Origin: JBFXCS01 sp050181915
GTDB lineage: Bacteria; Actinomycetota; Thermoleophilia; Miltoncostaeales; Miltoncostaeaceae
Assembly (NCBI GenBank): GCA_050181915.1
Contig: JBFXCS010000001.1
Location: forward strand, 1,116,001-1,180,000
Direction: 5' to 3'
Length of the DNA stretch: 64,000 nucleotides
The notes beneath the pieces are model-generated. The model was not told the DNA's origin, did no database searches, and was given only the letters and a program-made list of their open reading frames with translations. Positions within the stretch are counted from its first letter, which is position 1. Every line of letters starts with the position of its first letter. The position numbers were made by a program, and so were the translations under genes. This document shows positions 26,893-34,655 of the stretch, piece by piece.

Positions 26893-29435
26893 GAGGAGCC
26901 CTCCAGCTGAGCGCGCAGGGCCTCGATCTCGCCGGCGTAGCGGGCGGCCTTCTCGCGCTCGGCCTCGACCAGGTGGGCCGGGGCGCGCTCCACGAAGCGC
27001 GCGTCGCCCAGCTTGCGCGTGGCCCGGTCGAGCTCGCTCTCGGCCTTGGCCAGCTCCTGCTCCAGGCGGGCGCGCTCGACGGCCGGGTCGATGTCCTCGC
27101 GCGAGGCGCCCACCGCGACCGAGCGGCCGTCGGCCAGCAGCACGCTGACGAGGCCCGCGCGGTCGCCCTCGGCCGCCGGCTCGACCGCGTCGAGCGCCCC
27201 GACGAGCGGCGCCGGCGGGGGGTCCATGACCAGGCGGGCGCGCGGCGCGAGGCCGCGGCCGGAGCGGAACGCGCGCAGCGCCTTGACCGCCTCGCGGGCG
27301 GCGGCGACCTCGGACTCGGCGCCGGGGTCGGGCGGCCCGGGCCGGCGCGGCGCGTCGTGCACGGCAAGGAGCCCCCCGCCGCCGAGCAGCGCCCAGCACT
27401 CCTCGGTCACGAAGGGCATCAGCGGGTGCGCGAGGGCCAGGATCTGCTCCAGCGCATGGCCGGCGACCTCGGGAGTGGCCTCCCCCGCCTTCAGCAGCTC
27501 CAGGTACCAGTCGCAGAAGTCGTCGAACACCAGGTGGTAGAGCAGGTCGGCGAAGGCCGAGAGCTGGAAGCCGGCCACGAGGGTCTCGGCCTCGTCGACC
27601 GCCGCGCCCACGCGCGAGGCGATCCAGCGGTCGGCGACGGTGCGCGGCGCGGGCGCCGGCAGGCCCATCCGCCCGCCGCGGGCCTGCACCAGCCGCGCCG
27701 CGTTCCAGAGCTTCGTCACGAGCTGGCGGCCCTGGTCGATGCGGTCGGCCGAGAAGCGCACGTCCTGGGTGCTCGCCATCAGCACCAGGCCGAAGCGCAG
27801 GGCGTCGGCGCCGTGCTCATCGATCTGCTCCACCGGGTCGATGCCGGTGCCCAGCGACTTGCTCATCCGGCGCCCGTCCGGGGCCTGCACGACGGCGTGG
27901 ATCGCGACCTCCGAGAAGGGCTCCTCGCCCATGTACTCCAGGCCCATCATCACCATCCGGGCCACCCAGAGGAAGATGATGTCCCGGGCGGTGGAGAGCA
28001 CCTGGGTGGGGTAGAAGCGGCGCAGCTCGGGCGTGTCGTCCGGCCAGCCGAGCGTCGCGAAGGGCCACAGCGCCGAGCTGAACCAGGTGTCGAGGACGTC
28101 CGGGTCGCGCTCCCAGCCGTCGCCCTGCGGCGCCTGGGCGCCGACGTGGATCTCCTCGCCGCGGTACCAGACGGGGATCTGGTGGCCCCACCACAGCTGG
28201 CGACTGATGCACCAGGGCCGGATGTCGCGCAGCCAGTTGAGGTACACCTCGCCGGAGGACGCGGGCGTGAAGCGCACCCGCCCCTCCTCCACCGCGGCGA
28301 TGGCGGGCGCGGCCAGCCTCTCCATCTCGCAGAACCACTGCAGCGACACGAGCGGCTCGACCCGGGCGCCCGAGCGCTGCGAGAAGGGCACCGCGTGGGT
28401 GTACGGCTCCTCGGCCCGGATGAGCCCAGCGGCGCGCAGGTCGCGCAGGACGGCCCGCTGGGCCTCCGCGGGCGTGAGGCCCGCGTAGGCCTCCCCCGCC
28501 TCGGCGGTGAGGCGGCCGTCCTCGCCGATCACGTTGATGGCCTCGAGGCCGTGGCGCCGTCCCAGATCGAAGTCGTTCTGGTCGTGGGCGGGCGTCACCT
28601 TCAGCGCCCCGCTGCCGAAGTCGGACTGGACGTAGGCGTCGGCGATGACGGGGATCTCCCGCCCCACCAGCGGCAGCACGACGGTGCGGCCCACCAGGTC
28701 GCGGTAGCGCTCGTCGTCGGGGTTCACGGCCACCGCGGTGTCGCCCAGCATCGTCTCCGGCCGCACCGTCGCCACGACGATCTCGCCCGAGCCGTCGGCC
28801 AGCGGGTAGGCGATGCTGACCAGGGTGTCGGTGACCTCGCGCTGGTCCACCTCGAGGTCCGAGATCGCCGAGCCGAGGCCCGGATCCCAGTTCACCAGCC
28901 GGTGGTCGCGGTAGATGTACCCCTTCTCGTACAGGTCCACGAAGACGTGCAGCACCGCGCGGGCGTACCCATCGTCCATCGTGAAGCGCTCGCGCCCGTA
29001 GTCGAGGGTGCACCCCAGGCGCTTGAGCTGGCCGATAATGCGGCCGCCGTACTCGTCGCGCCACCGCCACACCCGGCGCACGAACTCCTCGCGACCCAGC
29101 TCCTGCCGCGTCACGCCCTGCGCGGCAAGCGTCTTCTCCACCATCGCCTGGGTCGCGATGCCGGCGTGGTCGGTGCCGCAGATCCAGAGGGTGTCGTCGC
29201 CCGCCATGCGGCGCCGGCGGATGAGCAGGTCCTGGATCGTGTTGTTGAGGGCGTGCCCCATGTGCAGGACGCCGGTCACGTTCGGCGGCGGGATCGCGAT
29301 CGCGAAGGTGGGGCCGTCGCCGTCGGTGCCGGGGTGGCCCACGCCGGCCTCGTCCCAGCGCTCGATCCAGCGCGGCTCGACGACGGACGGGTCGAAGCGG
29401 GTCGGCGTCTCCGCCGGGCCGGGGGTCTCGCTCAT
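26889..29435 (-). CDS. valS: valyl-tRNA synthetase
   Basis: 848 residues. Class I synthetase motifs: PPNVTGVLHMGHAL (HIGH, ~50) and RRMSKSLGTGIDP (KMSKS, ~520). The CP1 editing domain lies between them, with DQNDFDLGRRHGLEAINVI. The anticodon-binding domain is followed by the C-terminal coiled coil (~775-848, LEQELAKAESELDRATRKL) typical of ValRS. It lies 22 bases after clpX, with folC overlapping its end. Confidence 0.98.
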   Translation of the reverse strand: MSETPGPAETPTRFDPSVVEPRWIERWDEAGVGHPGTDGDGPTFAIAIPPPNVTGVLHMGHALNNTIQDLLIRRRRMAGDDTLWICGTDHAGIATQAMVEKTLAAQGVTRQELGREEFVRRVWRWRDEYGGRIIGQLKRLGCTLDYGRERFTMDDGYARAVLHVFVDLYEKGYIYRDHRLVNWDPGLGSAISDLEVDQREVTDTLVSIAYPLADGSGEIVVATVRPETMLGDTAVAVNPDDERYRDLVGRTVVLPLVGREIPVIADAYVQSDFGSGALKVTPAHDQNDFDLGRRHGLEAINVIGEDGRLTAEAGEAYAGLTPAEAQRAVLRDLRAAGLIRAEEPYTHAVPFSQRSGARVEPLVSLQWFCEMERLAAPAIAAVEEGRVRFTPASSGEVYLNWLRDIRPWCISRQLWWGHQIPVWYRGEEIHVGAQAPQGDGWERDPDVLDTWFSSALWPFATLGWPDDTPELRRFYPTQVLSTARDIIFLWVARMVMMGLEYMGEEPFSEVAIHAVVQAPDGRRMSKSLGTGIDPVEQIDEHGADALRFGLVLMASTQDVRFSADRIDQGRQLVTKLWNAARLVQARGGRMGLPAPAPRTVADRWIASRVGAAVDEAETLVAGFQLSAFADLLYHLVFDDFCDWYLELLKAGEATPEVAGHALEQILALAHPLMPFVTEECWALLGGGGLLAVHDAPRRPGPPDPGAESEVAAAREAVKALRAFRSGRGLAPRARLVMDPPPAPLVGALDAVEPAAEGDRAGLVSVLLADGRSVAVGASREDIDPAVERARLEQELAKAESELDRATRKLGDARFVERAPAHLVEAEREKAARYAGEIEALRAQLEGSS

Positions 29436-29457
29436 CGGGGAAGGACCGCCCGGGTCG

Positions 29458-30729
29458 TCAGGCGGACTCGCCGCCGGCCTCGGCCACGCGCTCGGGCGCC
29501 TCGGTGACCAGGGTCGGTGGCAGGCCCTTCTCGATCGTCTCCCGCGTCACCACGCACTTGCGCACGTCGTCGCGGGAGGGCAGCTCGAACATCACGTCGA
29601 GCAGCGCCGCCTCCATGATCGAGCGCAGCCCGCGGGCGCCGGTCTCGCGCTCCAGCGCCTTGTCGGCGATCGCCTGCAGCGAGTCGTCGGCGAACACCAG
29701 GTCGACGTCGTCGAAGCTGAAGAAGCGGTGGTACTGGCGCACCAGCGCGTTCTTCGGCTCGTTCAGGATCTGCACCAGGTCGTCGCGCGAGAGCTGGTGG
29801 ACGGCGGAGATGACCGGCAGGCGGCCGATGAACTCCGGGATCAGCCCGTAGTTCATGAGGTCCTCGGGCAGCACCTCGCTGAACACGTCGTGCGGGTCGT
29901 GCTCGTGGCGGCTCTGCACCTCGGCGGCGAAGCCCACGCCCTTGTGGCCGATGCGCCGCTCGATGATCTTCTCGAGGTTGGCGAAGGCGCCGCCGCAGAT
30001 GAACAGCACGTTGGTGGTGTCGATGGTGAGGAACTCCTGGTGCGGGTGCTTGCGCCCGCCCTGCGGCGGCACCGACGCGACGGTGCCCTCCAGGATCTTC
30101 AGCAGCGCCTGCTGCACGCCCTCGCCGGACACGTCGCGCGTGATCGACGGGTTGTCGGCCTTGCGCGCGATCTTGTCGACCTCGTCGATGTAGATGATCC
30201 CGGTCTCGGCCTTCTTGACGTCGAAGTCGGCGGCCTGGATCAGCTTGAGGAGGATGTTCTCGACGTCCTCGCCCACGTAGCCGGCCTCGGTCAGGGCGGT
30301 GGCGTCGGCGATCGCGAAGGGCACGTTGAGGATGCGGGCCAGCGTCTGCGCGAGCAGCGTCTTGCCGCAGCCGGTGGGCCCGAGCAGCAGGATGTTGCTC
30401 TTCTGCAGCTCGATGTCCGACTCGCCGGCGGACATCATGTTGACGCGCTTGTAGTGGTTGTAGACGGCGACGGCGAGCGTGCGCTTCGCCTCCTCCTGCC
30501 CCACCACGTAGTCGTTGAGCACGTCGTAGATCTCGCGCGGGCGCGGCAGCGCGTCCGGGTCGAAGCTCACCGGCGCGGTGAGCTCCTCGTCGATGATCTC
30601 GTTGCAGAGATCGATGCACTCGTCGCAGATGTAGACGCCGGGGCCGGCGATCAGCTTCTTCACCTGCCGCTGCGACTTGCCGCAGAAGCTGCAGAGGAGC
30701 TGCTCGTTGGTGTCCTGTGTCTTCGCCAT
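29458..30729 (-). CDS. clpX: ATP-dependent Clp protease ATP-binding subunit ClpX
   Basis: 423 residues. The zinc-binding domain has CSFCGKSQ and YICDECIDLC (four Cys). The AAA+ module has Walker A GPTGCGKTLLAQTLA, Walker B IIYIDEVDKI, pore loop EAGYVGED, and the GARGLRSI sensor 2. The ClpP-docking loop reads KGVGFAAE. It unfolds tagged substrates for ClpP, encoded just upstream. Confidence 0.98.
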   Translation of the reverse strand: MAKTQDTNEQLLCSFCGKSQRQVKKLIAGPGVYICDECIDLCNEIIDEELTAPVSFDPDALPRPREIYDVLNDYVVGQEEAKRTLAVAVYNHYKRVNMMSAGESDIELQKSNILLLGPTGCGKTLLAQTLARILNVPFAIADATALTEAGYVGEDVENILLKLIQAADFDVKKAETGIIYIDEVDKIARKADNPSITRDVSGEGVQQALLKILEGTVASVPPQGGRKHPHQEFLTIDTTNVLFICGGAFANLEKIIERRIGHKGVGFAAEVQSRHEHDPHDVFSEVLPEDLMNYGLIPEFIGRLPVISAVHQLSRDDLVQILNEPKNALVRQYHRFFSFDDVDLVFADDSLQAIADKALERETGARGLRSIMEAALLDVMFELPSRDDVRKCVVTRETIEKGLPPTLVTEAPERVAEAGGESA

Positions 30730-30752
30730 GGGTCCGGGTGGTCGCGGGAGCC

Positions 30753-31337
30753 CTAGTGGCTCTCGATGACCCGGTCGACGATGCCGTACTCCTTCGCCTC
30801 CGCGCTGCTCATGAAGTAGTCGCGCTCGGTGTCCTTCGCGACCTTCTCGATCGCCTGGCCGGTGTGCTTGGCGATGATCTCGTCGAGGCGCTTGCGCAGG
30901 TCGATGATCTCCCGCGCGTGGATCTCGATGTCGGTCGCCTGGCCGCTGAAGCCGCTGGAGACCTGGTGGATCAGGATCTTCGCGTTCGGCAGGGCCATGC
31001 GCTTGCCCTCGGCGCCGCCGGCCAGCAGCAGGGCGCCCATACTCATCGCGATGCCGACGCAGATGGTCTGCACCTGCGGCTTGATGAACTGCATCGTGTC
31101 GTAGATCGCCAGGCCCGCGTACACCGACCCGCCCGGGGAGTTGATGTAGAGCGAGATGTCCTTGTCGGGGTCCTCGCTCTCGAGGTGCAGCAGCTGGGCC
31201 ACGATCAGGTTCGCGATCTGGTCGTCGACCGGGGTGCCGAGGAAGACGATCCGCTCGTTGAGCAGCCGCGAGTAGATGTCGAACGAGCGCTCGCCGCGCG
31301 AGGTCTGCTCGACGACCATCGGGATCAGTGGGCTCAA
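30753..31337 (-). CDS. clpP: ATP-dependent Clp protease proteolytic subunit ClpP
   Basis: 194 residues. The catalytic Ser lies in GIAMSMGALLLAGG, His in ILIHQ, and the third member of the triad in the KDTERDYFMSS region. SLYINSPGGSVYAGLAIYDTM is the strand that aligns substrate. TTG start with GGAGG 8 bases upstream. It sits in the order tig-clpP-clpX. Confidence 0.97.
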   Translation of the reverse strand: MSPLIPMVVEQTSRGERSFDIYSRLLNERIVFLGTPVDDQIANLIVAQLLHLESEDPDKDISLYINSPGGSVYAGLAIYDTMQFIKPQVQTICVGIAMSMGALLLAGGAEGKRMALPNAKILIHQVSSGFSGQATDIEIHAREIIDLRKRLDEIIAKHTGQAIEKVAKDTERDYFMSSAEAKEYGIVDRVIESH

Positions 31338-31365
31338 CTGCAGTTCCTCCTGGCGCAGGTCTGGT

Positions 31366-32799
31366 TCAGCGGGGGTCCCCGGGCGTCCAGAGCTTCCCCG
31401 CGGGGGCGTCCATCCCTTTCGGGGTCACGATGCCACTCTCGCCCGTGGCCGCGCCCGGACGGTCCTCCTCGGGCGTCCACAGCTTCTCGCGGGCCTCCGC
31501 CTGGGCCATGGGGATGGCGACCGTCTTCTCGATCAGCCGGTCCACCGCGCGGCGGATGCGCATGTCCTGGCGCATCGGCTCCCAGCCGCCGTGGTGGCGG
31601 AGCTCGTGCATGAGGCGGTCGAGGGAGCGGCCGGTCGTCTCGGCGTCCTCCTTGACCTGCGCCTCGATCTCCTCGTCGGTCACCTGGATGTCCTCGGCGT
31701 CGGCGACGGCCTCGACCACCAGCTCGCGGCGCAGGGCCATCTCGGCGTCGGGGCGCAGCTCGTCGACCACCTGGGCCAGGTTCCGGCCCCCCGCGGCGAG
31801 GTAGTCCTCGAGGGACACGCCCTCCGGAAGCTGCTGGGCCGTCTGGCCGAGGATGGTGCCGATGCGCCGGTTCACCATCACCTCGGGCACGTCGACCGTG
31901 GCGTTCTTGGTGACGGCGTCGATGATCATGCGCCGGTACAGCTCGTCGACCTGCGCCTGGGCGGCCTCATCGAGGCGCCTCTGGACGTCGGCGCGCAGCT
32001 CGTCGATGGTGTCGAACTCGCTCACCTCGAGGGCCAGGTCGTCGTCGAGCTCCGGCAGCACCTTCTGCTGCACCTGCTTCACCGTGACCGTGTAGTCCAC
32101 GGTGCGGCCGCGCAGCTCGTCGCGCTGGTCGTCCTCGCCGTACGAGACCGGGAAGGTGACGCTGTCGCCCGCGGAGGCGCCCGTGAGGGCCCGCTCGAAC
32201 TCGGGCAGCAGGCGGCCGCCGCCAAGCTCGACGGAGTAGTCGCGGGCCCCGGCGCTCTTCAGGCGCCTGCCGGCGATGCTGCCGTCGAAGTCGATCACCA
32301 GGAAGTCGCCCGTCGCCGCGGCGCGGTCCACCGCCTCTAGGCGGGCGGCCCGCTGGCGGAAGGCCTCGAGCTGCTGCTCGAGGGCGCCCTCGGGCACCTC
32401 CGGCTCCGCCCTGCCCACCTCGAGGCCCAGGTACTCGCCGAGGGTCGCCTTCGGGCGCACGCGCACGGTGGCCTGGAAGGTGAGCTCGCCCTCCGACGGC
32501 ACGTCCTCCAGATCGACGTCGGGATCGTCGATCGGCTGGACCCCCGACTCCTCCACCGCCTTCGAGTACCAGCGGTCGAGGGCCTCCTTGAGCATCTCCT
32601 GCACGACCACCTCGCGGCCGAGGCGCTGCACCACCACGGTGGCGGGCACCTTGCCGGGCCGGAAGCCGGGGATGCGCACCTCGCGCCCCAGCTTGCGGAC
32701 CGTGCGGTCGATCTCCCTCTGGACCTCGTCCTCGGGGACCGCGACGTCGAGTCGTACGCGGTTCTCCTCGAGGGGCGTGACGTCTGCGGTCAACGGCAT
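31366..32799 (-). CDS. tig: trigger factor chaperone
   Basis: 477 residues. The N-terminal ribosome-binding domain carries the signature GFRPGKVP (~45). The FKBP-like domain spans ~155-240 (GDFLVIDFDGSIAGRRL), followed by the helical C-domain. The tail (~435-477) is Pro/Gly-rich and contains the motif KLWTP twice, the second at the extreme C-terminus. It assists nascent chain folding; here it precedes clpP-clpX. ATG has GGGAGG 10 bases upstream. Confidence 0.96.
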   Translation of the reverse strand: MPLTADVTPLEENRVRLDVAVPEDEVQREIDRTVRKLGREVRIPGFRPGKVPATVVVQRLGREVVVQEMLKEALDRWYSKAVEESGVQPIDDPDVDLEDVPSEGELTFQATVRVRPKATLGEYLGLEVGRAEPEVPEGALEQQLEAFRQRAARLEAVDRAAATGDFLVIDFDGSIAGRRLKSAGARDYSVELGGGRLLPEFERALTGASAGDSVTFPVSYGEDDQRDELRGRTVDYTVTVKQVQQKVLPELDDDLALEVSEFDTIDELRADVQRRLDEAAQAQVDELYRRMIIDAVTKNATVDVPEVMVNRRIGTILGQTAQQLPEGVSLEDYLAAGGRNLAQVVDELRPDAEMALRRELVVEAVADAEDIQVTDEEIEAQVKEDAETTGRSLDRLMHELRHHGGWEPMRQDMRIRRAVDRLIEKTVAIPMAQAEAREKLWTPEEDRPGAATGESGIVTPKGMDAPAGKLWTPGDPR

Positions 32800-32867
32800 G
32801 GAACCCGATCCTCCCACTTCGCGACGCGGTCGCCACGGGGGCCGCCGGCGCGCCTCGGACACATATA

Positions 32868-32949
32868 TGCGGGTGAGAGGACTCGAACCTCCAAGGGTTG
32901 CCCCACTAGGACCTAAACCTAGCGCGTCTACCGGTTTCGCCACACCCGC
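32868..32949 (-). tRNA. tRNA-Leu(TAG)
   Basis: On the minus strand the acceptor arm GCGGGTG pairs with CACCCGC, the anticodon stem CTAGG/CCTAG encloses TTTAGGT, and the anticodon is TAG. A long variable arm (about 10 bases) marks it as class II. Discriminator A; CCA not encoded. Confidence 0.95.
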
Positions 32950-32956
32950 GCTGAGG

Positions 32957-33030
32957 GGTGAACGATGGGACTCGAACCCACGACCGCCTGGACCACAACC
33001 AGGAGCTCTACCAACTGAGCTACGTCCACC
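32957..33030 (-). tRNA. tRNA-His(GTG)
   Basis: The minus-strand cloverleaf has an acceptor GTGGACG/CGTTCAC, an encoded G at -1 opposite C73 (the His identity pair), and anticodon stem CCTGG/CCAGG around TTGTGGT with anticodon GTG. It lies 7 bases upstream of tRNA-Leu, probably in the same transcript. Confidence 0.96.
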
Positions 33031-33096
33031 TCGAAACGCCACCGGGCCGGTGACCGGCCGGAGCATAGCGTCTTTCCCGCCGCGCGCCCGCTGCCG

Positions 33097-33102
33097 TAGC
33101 GT
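33097..33102 (+). promoter_or_regulatory. -10 box (TAGCGT), leaderless-type
   Basis: TAGCGT ends 7 bases before the ATG at 33110, with no ribosome-binding site between. It therefore predicts a leaderless mRNA for the cupin/thioesterase pair. Confidence 0.5.
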
Positions 33103-33109
33103 TGCGGCG

Positions 33110-33493
33110 ATGGGACTGGTGAGACACCGGCGCGAGGACGGCACCTGGGAGGGCGTCACGGCCCGCCGCTACGCGGCCGGGGCGGAGCGCCACACGCTGA
33201 TCGGCGCCGCCGAGGGGGCCGGCGACGTGGAGCTGCGCTACTTCCGCATACCGGCCGGCGGGGCGTCCGCCCTGGAGAGCCACGCGCACGAGCACGCCAT
33301 CGTCATCCTCGAGGGCCGCGCGCGCGTGCGCCTGGGCGACCGGGAGCACGACGCCGGGCCCGGGGACGCGGTCTTCGTCGCCTCCGGGGAGATCCACCGG
33401 CTCACCGCGCTCGACGACCGCCCCCTCGGCTTCCTGTGCACCGCCCTCGTCCACCGCCGGCGCCCCGGCCGCACGGGAACCGCGGCGCCGTGA
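33110..33493 (+). CDS. small cupin-domain protein
   Basis: 127 residues, one cupin barrel (~35-110). Motif 1 reads SHAHEHAIVILEGRARVRLG with the metal-type His/His/Glu, and motif 2 reads GDAVFVASGEIHRL with the last His. Such proteins may be sensors, isomerases or dioxygenases; the substrate cannot be read from sequence. Its stop overlaps the next gene's GTG (GTGA), so the two are one unit. Confidence 0.85.
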   Translation: MGLVRHRREDGTWEGVTARRYAAGAERHTLIGAAEGAGDVELRYFRIPAGGASALESHAHEHAIVILEGRARVRLGDREHDAGPGDAVFVASGEIHRLTALDDRPLGFLCTALVHRRRPGRTGTAAP

Positions 33494-33963
33494 AGGACAG
33501 CCTCGCGCCCGGGCTCACCCACGAGCTGCGCTTCGTGGTGCCGGCCACCAAGACGGTGCCCCGCCTCTACCCGGAGTCTCCGCAGTTCGCGGCCATGCCC
33601 GAGGTGTTCGCCACGGGGTTCATGGTGGGCCTGGTCGAGTGGTGCTGCATCGAGCTGATCGCGCCCCACCTCGACGAGGGCGAGCTGTCGCTGGGCGTCC
33701 ACGTCGACCTCTCCCACGACGCCGCCACCCCGCCCGGCCTGGAGGTCGTGGTGAGGGCGACCCTCGACGCGGTCGAGGGTCGGAGGCTCACCTTCTCGGC
33801 CGAGGCCGAGGACACGGAGCGCATCTGCGCCGGGACCCACCGCAGGTTCGTGGTCGACCGGGCCCGCTTCGACGCCGGCGTGGCGCGCAAGGCGGCGGAC
33901 GCGGCGCTCGCCGGTGACGCGATCAGCCCCGCCCCGCCGTCCTCACGTCGGTACCGCCCATGA
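33490..33963 (+). CDS. FlK-like hotdog-fold acyl-CoA thioesterase
   Basis: 157 residues. From memory of Streptomyces cattleya fluoroacetyl-CoA thioesterase FlK, the alignment runs almost without gaps: FVVPATKTVPRLYPESPQF, PEVFATGFMVGLVEWC, and LSHDAATPPGL. The FlK catalytic residues Thr42, Glu50 and His76 fall at the same numbers here; FlK Phe33 is kept and Phe36 is Met. It hydrolyses a small acyl-CoA by inference. The GTG start overlaps the cupin stop. Its last 41 bases overlap the convergent DUF1707 gene. Confidence 0.85.
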   Translation: MKDSLAPGLTHELRFVVPATKTVPRLYPESPQFAAMPEVFATGFMVGLVEWCCIELIAPHLDEGELSLGVHVDLSHDAATPPGLEVVVRATLDAVEGRRLTFSAEAEDTERICAGTHRRFVVDRARFDAGVARKAADAALAGDAISPAPPSSRRYRP

Positions 33964-34513
33964 TCGACCAGGAGCGGATGTGCACCCGGGGCGCGCCCGG
34001 CCCCGGCGGCGGCCCCTCGACGCGCAGGCTGTCGCCCCCCATGAGGGCGAAGCCGCTCATCTCCACGTCGACGCCCTCGGGGACGAGGATGTCGGAGCCG
34101 CCCATCAGCGAGACGACGGTGATGGTGATCTCGGGGGCGTCGATCGTCGCCTGACGCAGGTCGAGGTCGGCGCCACCCATCACGTTGACCACGCTGCAGC
34201 GCTCGGCGATGCGCCAGCGGCCGCGATGCGAGCCGCCGCCCATGATGCCGAGCACCCAGCGGGTGCCGCGGGAGCGGCCGGCGGCGACCGGCGCGGACGC
34301 GGGCGCCGGCAGGCCGGCGGTGACCGCCTCCAGCTCGCCGCGGGTGCGCGCCGCCAATGCCCGGTCGGTGCGCTCGGCCAGCTCCTCGAGGGTGAGCCTG
34401 CCCTCGCCCACGGCGTCCCGCAGGCGCTCCAGCGCGCCGTCGCGCTCGGCGTCGGACGCCAGGATCGCGGAGGCCGGCGGGTCCTCTCCGCCGGGCGGGC
34501 CCGGGTCGGTCAC
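33923..34513 (-). CDS. DUF1707 / LiaF-like cell-envelope protein
   Basis: 196 residues. The DUF1707 domain (~12-65) reads ILASDAERDGALERLRDAVGEGRLTLEELAERTDRALAARTRGEL. A LiaF-C-like beta domain follows (~90-196) with repeated MGG turns (GIMGGGS, NVMGGAD, SLMGGSD, ALMGGD, SIMGG). No membrane segment is visible. DUF1707 proteins are common in actinobacteria, but the role is unknown; LiaF-like domains are tied to envelope-stress sensing. GTG start, leaderless-type -10 box. Confidence 0.85.
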   Translation of the reverse strand: MTDPGPPGGEDPPASAILASDAERDGALERLRDAVGEGRLTLEELAERTDRALAARTRGELEAVTAGLPAPASAPVAAGRSRGTRWVLGIMGGGSHRGRWRIAERCSVVNVMGGADLDLRQATIDAPEITITVVSLMGGSDILVPEGVDVEMSGFALMGGDSLRVEGPPPGPGAPRVHIRSWSIMGGTDVRTAGRG

Positions 34514-34519
34514 GGGCCC

Positions 34520-34525
34520 ATTCTG
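34520..34525 (-). promoter_or_regulatory. -10-like box (CAGAAT), leaderless-type
   Basis: CAGAAT on the minus strand ends 6 bases before the GTG at 34513, matching the short spacing seen before several other lone genes in the window, although the first base departs from TAnnnT. Confidence 0.35.
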
Positions 34526-34655
34526 GCAGAGAGGGCGTGGAGGCCGGGCTGTGTCGCGCCGGCGACGTTCGGTGCGTCGCCCGGCGAGCGGTCGCGGACG
34601 CCCCCCGCGACGAGCCTGGGGGTGCGCGTTCACCCCACACCCACCGGAGGTTCCG

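Noticed and set aside
32800..33100. Plus-strand peptide with DSNPRPPGP and LEPPRV patterns
   Set aside because: These are the well-known false peptides made by reading across tRNA genes; tRNA-Leu and tRNA-His lie here.
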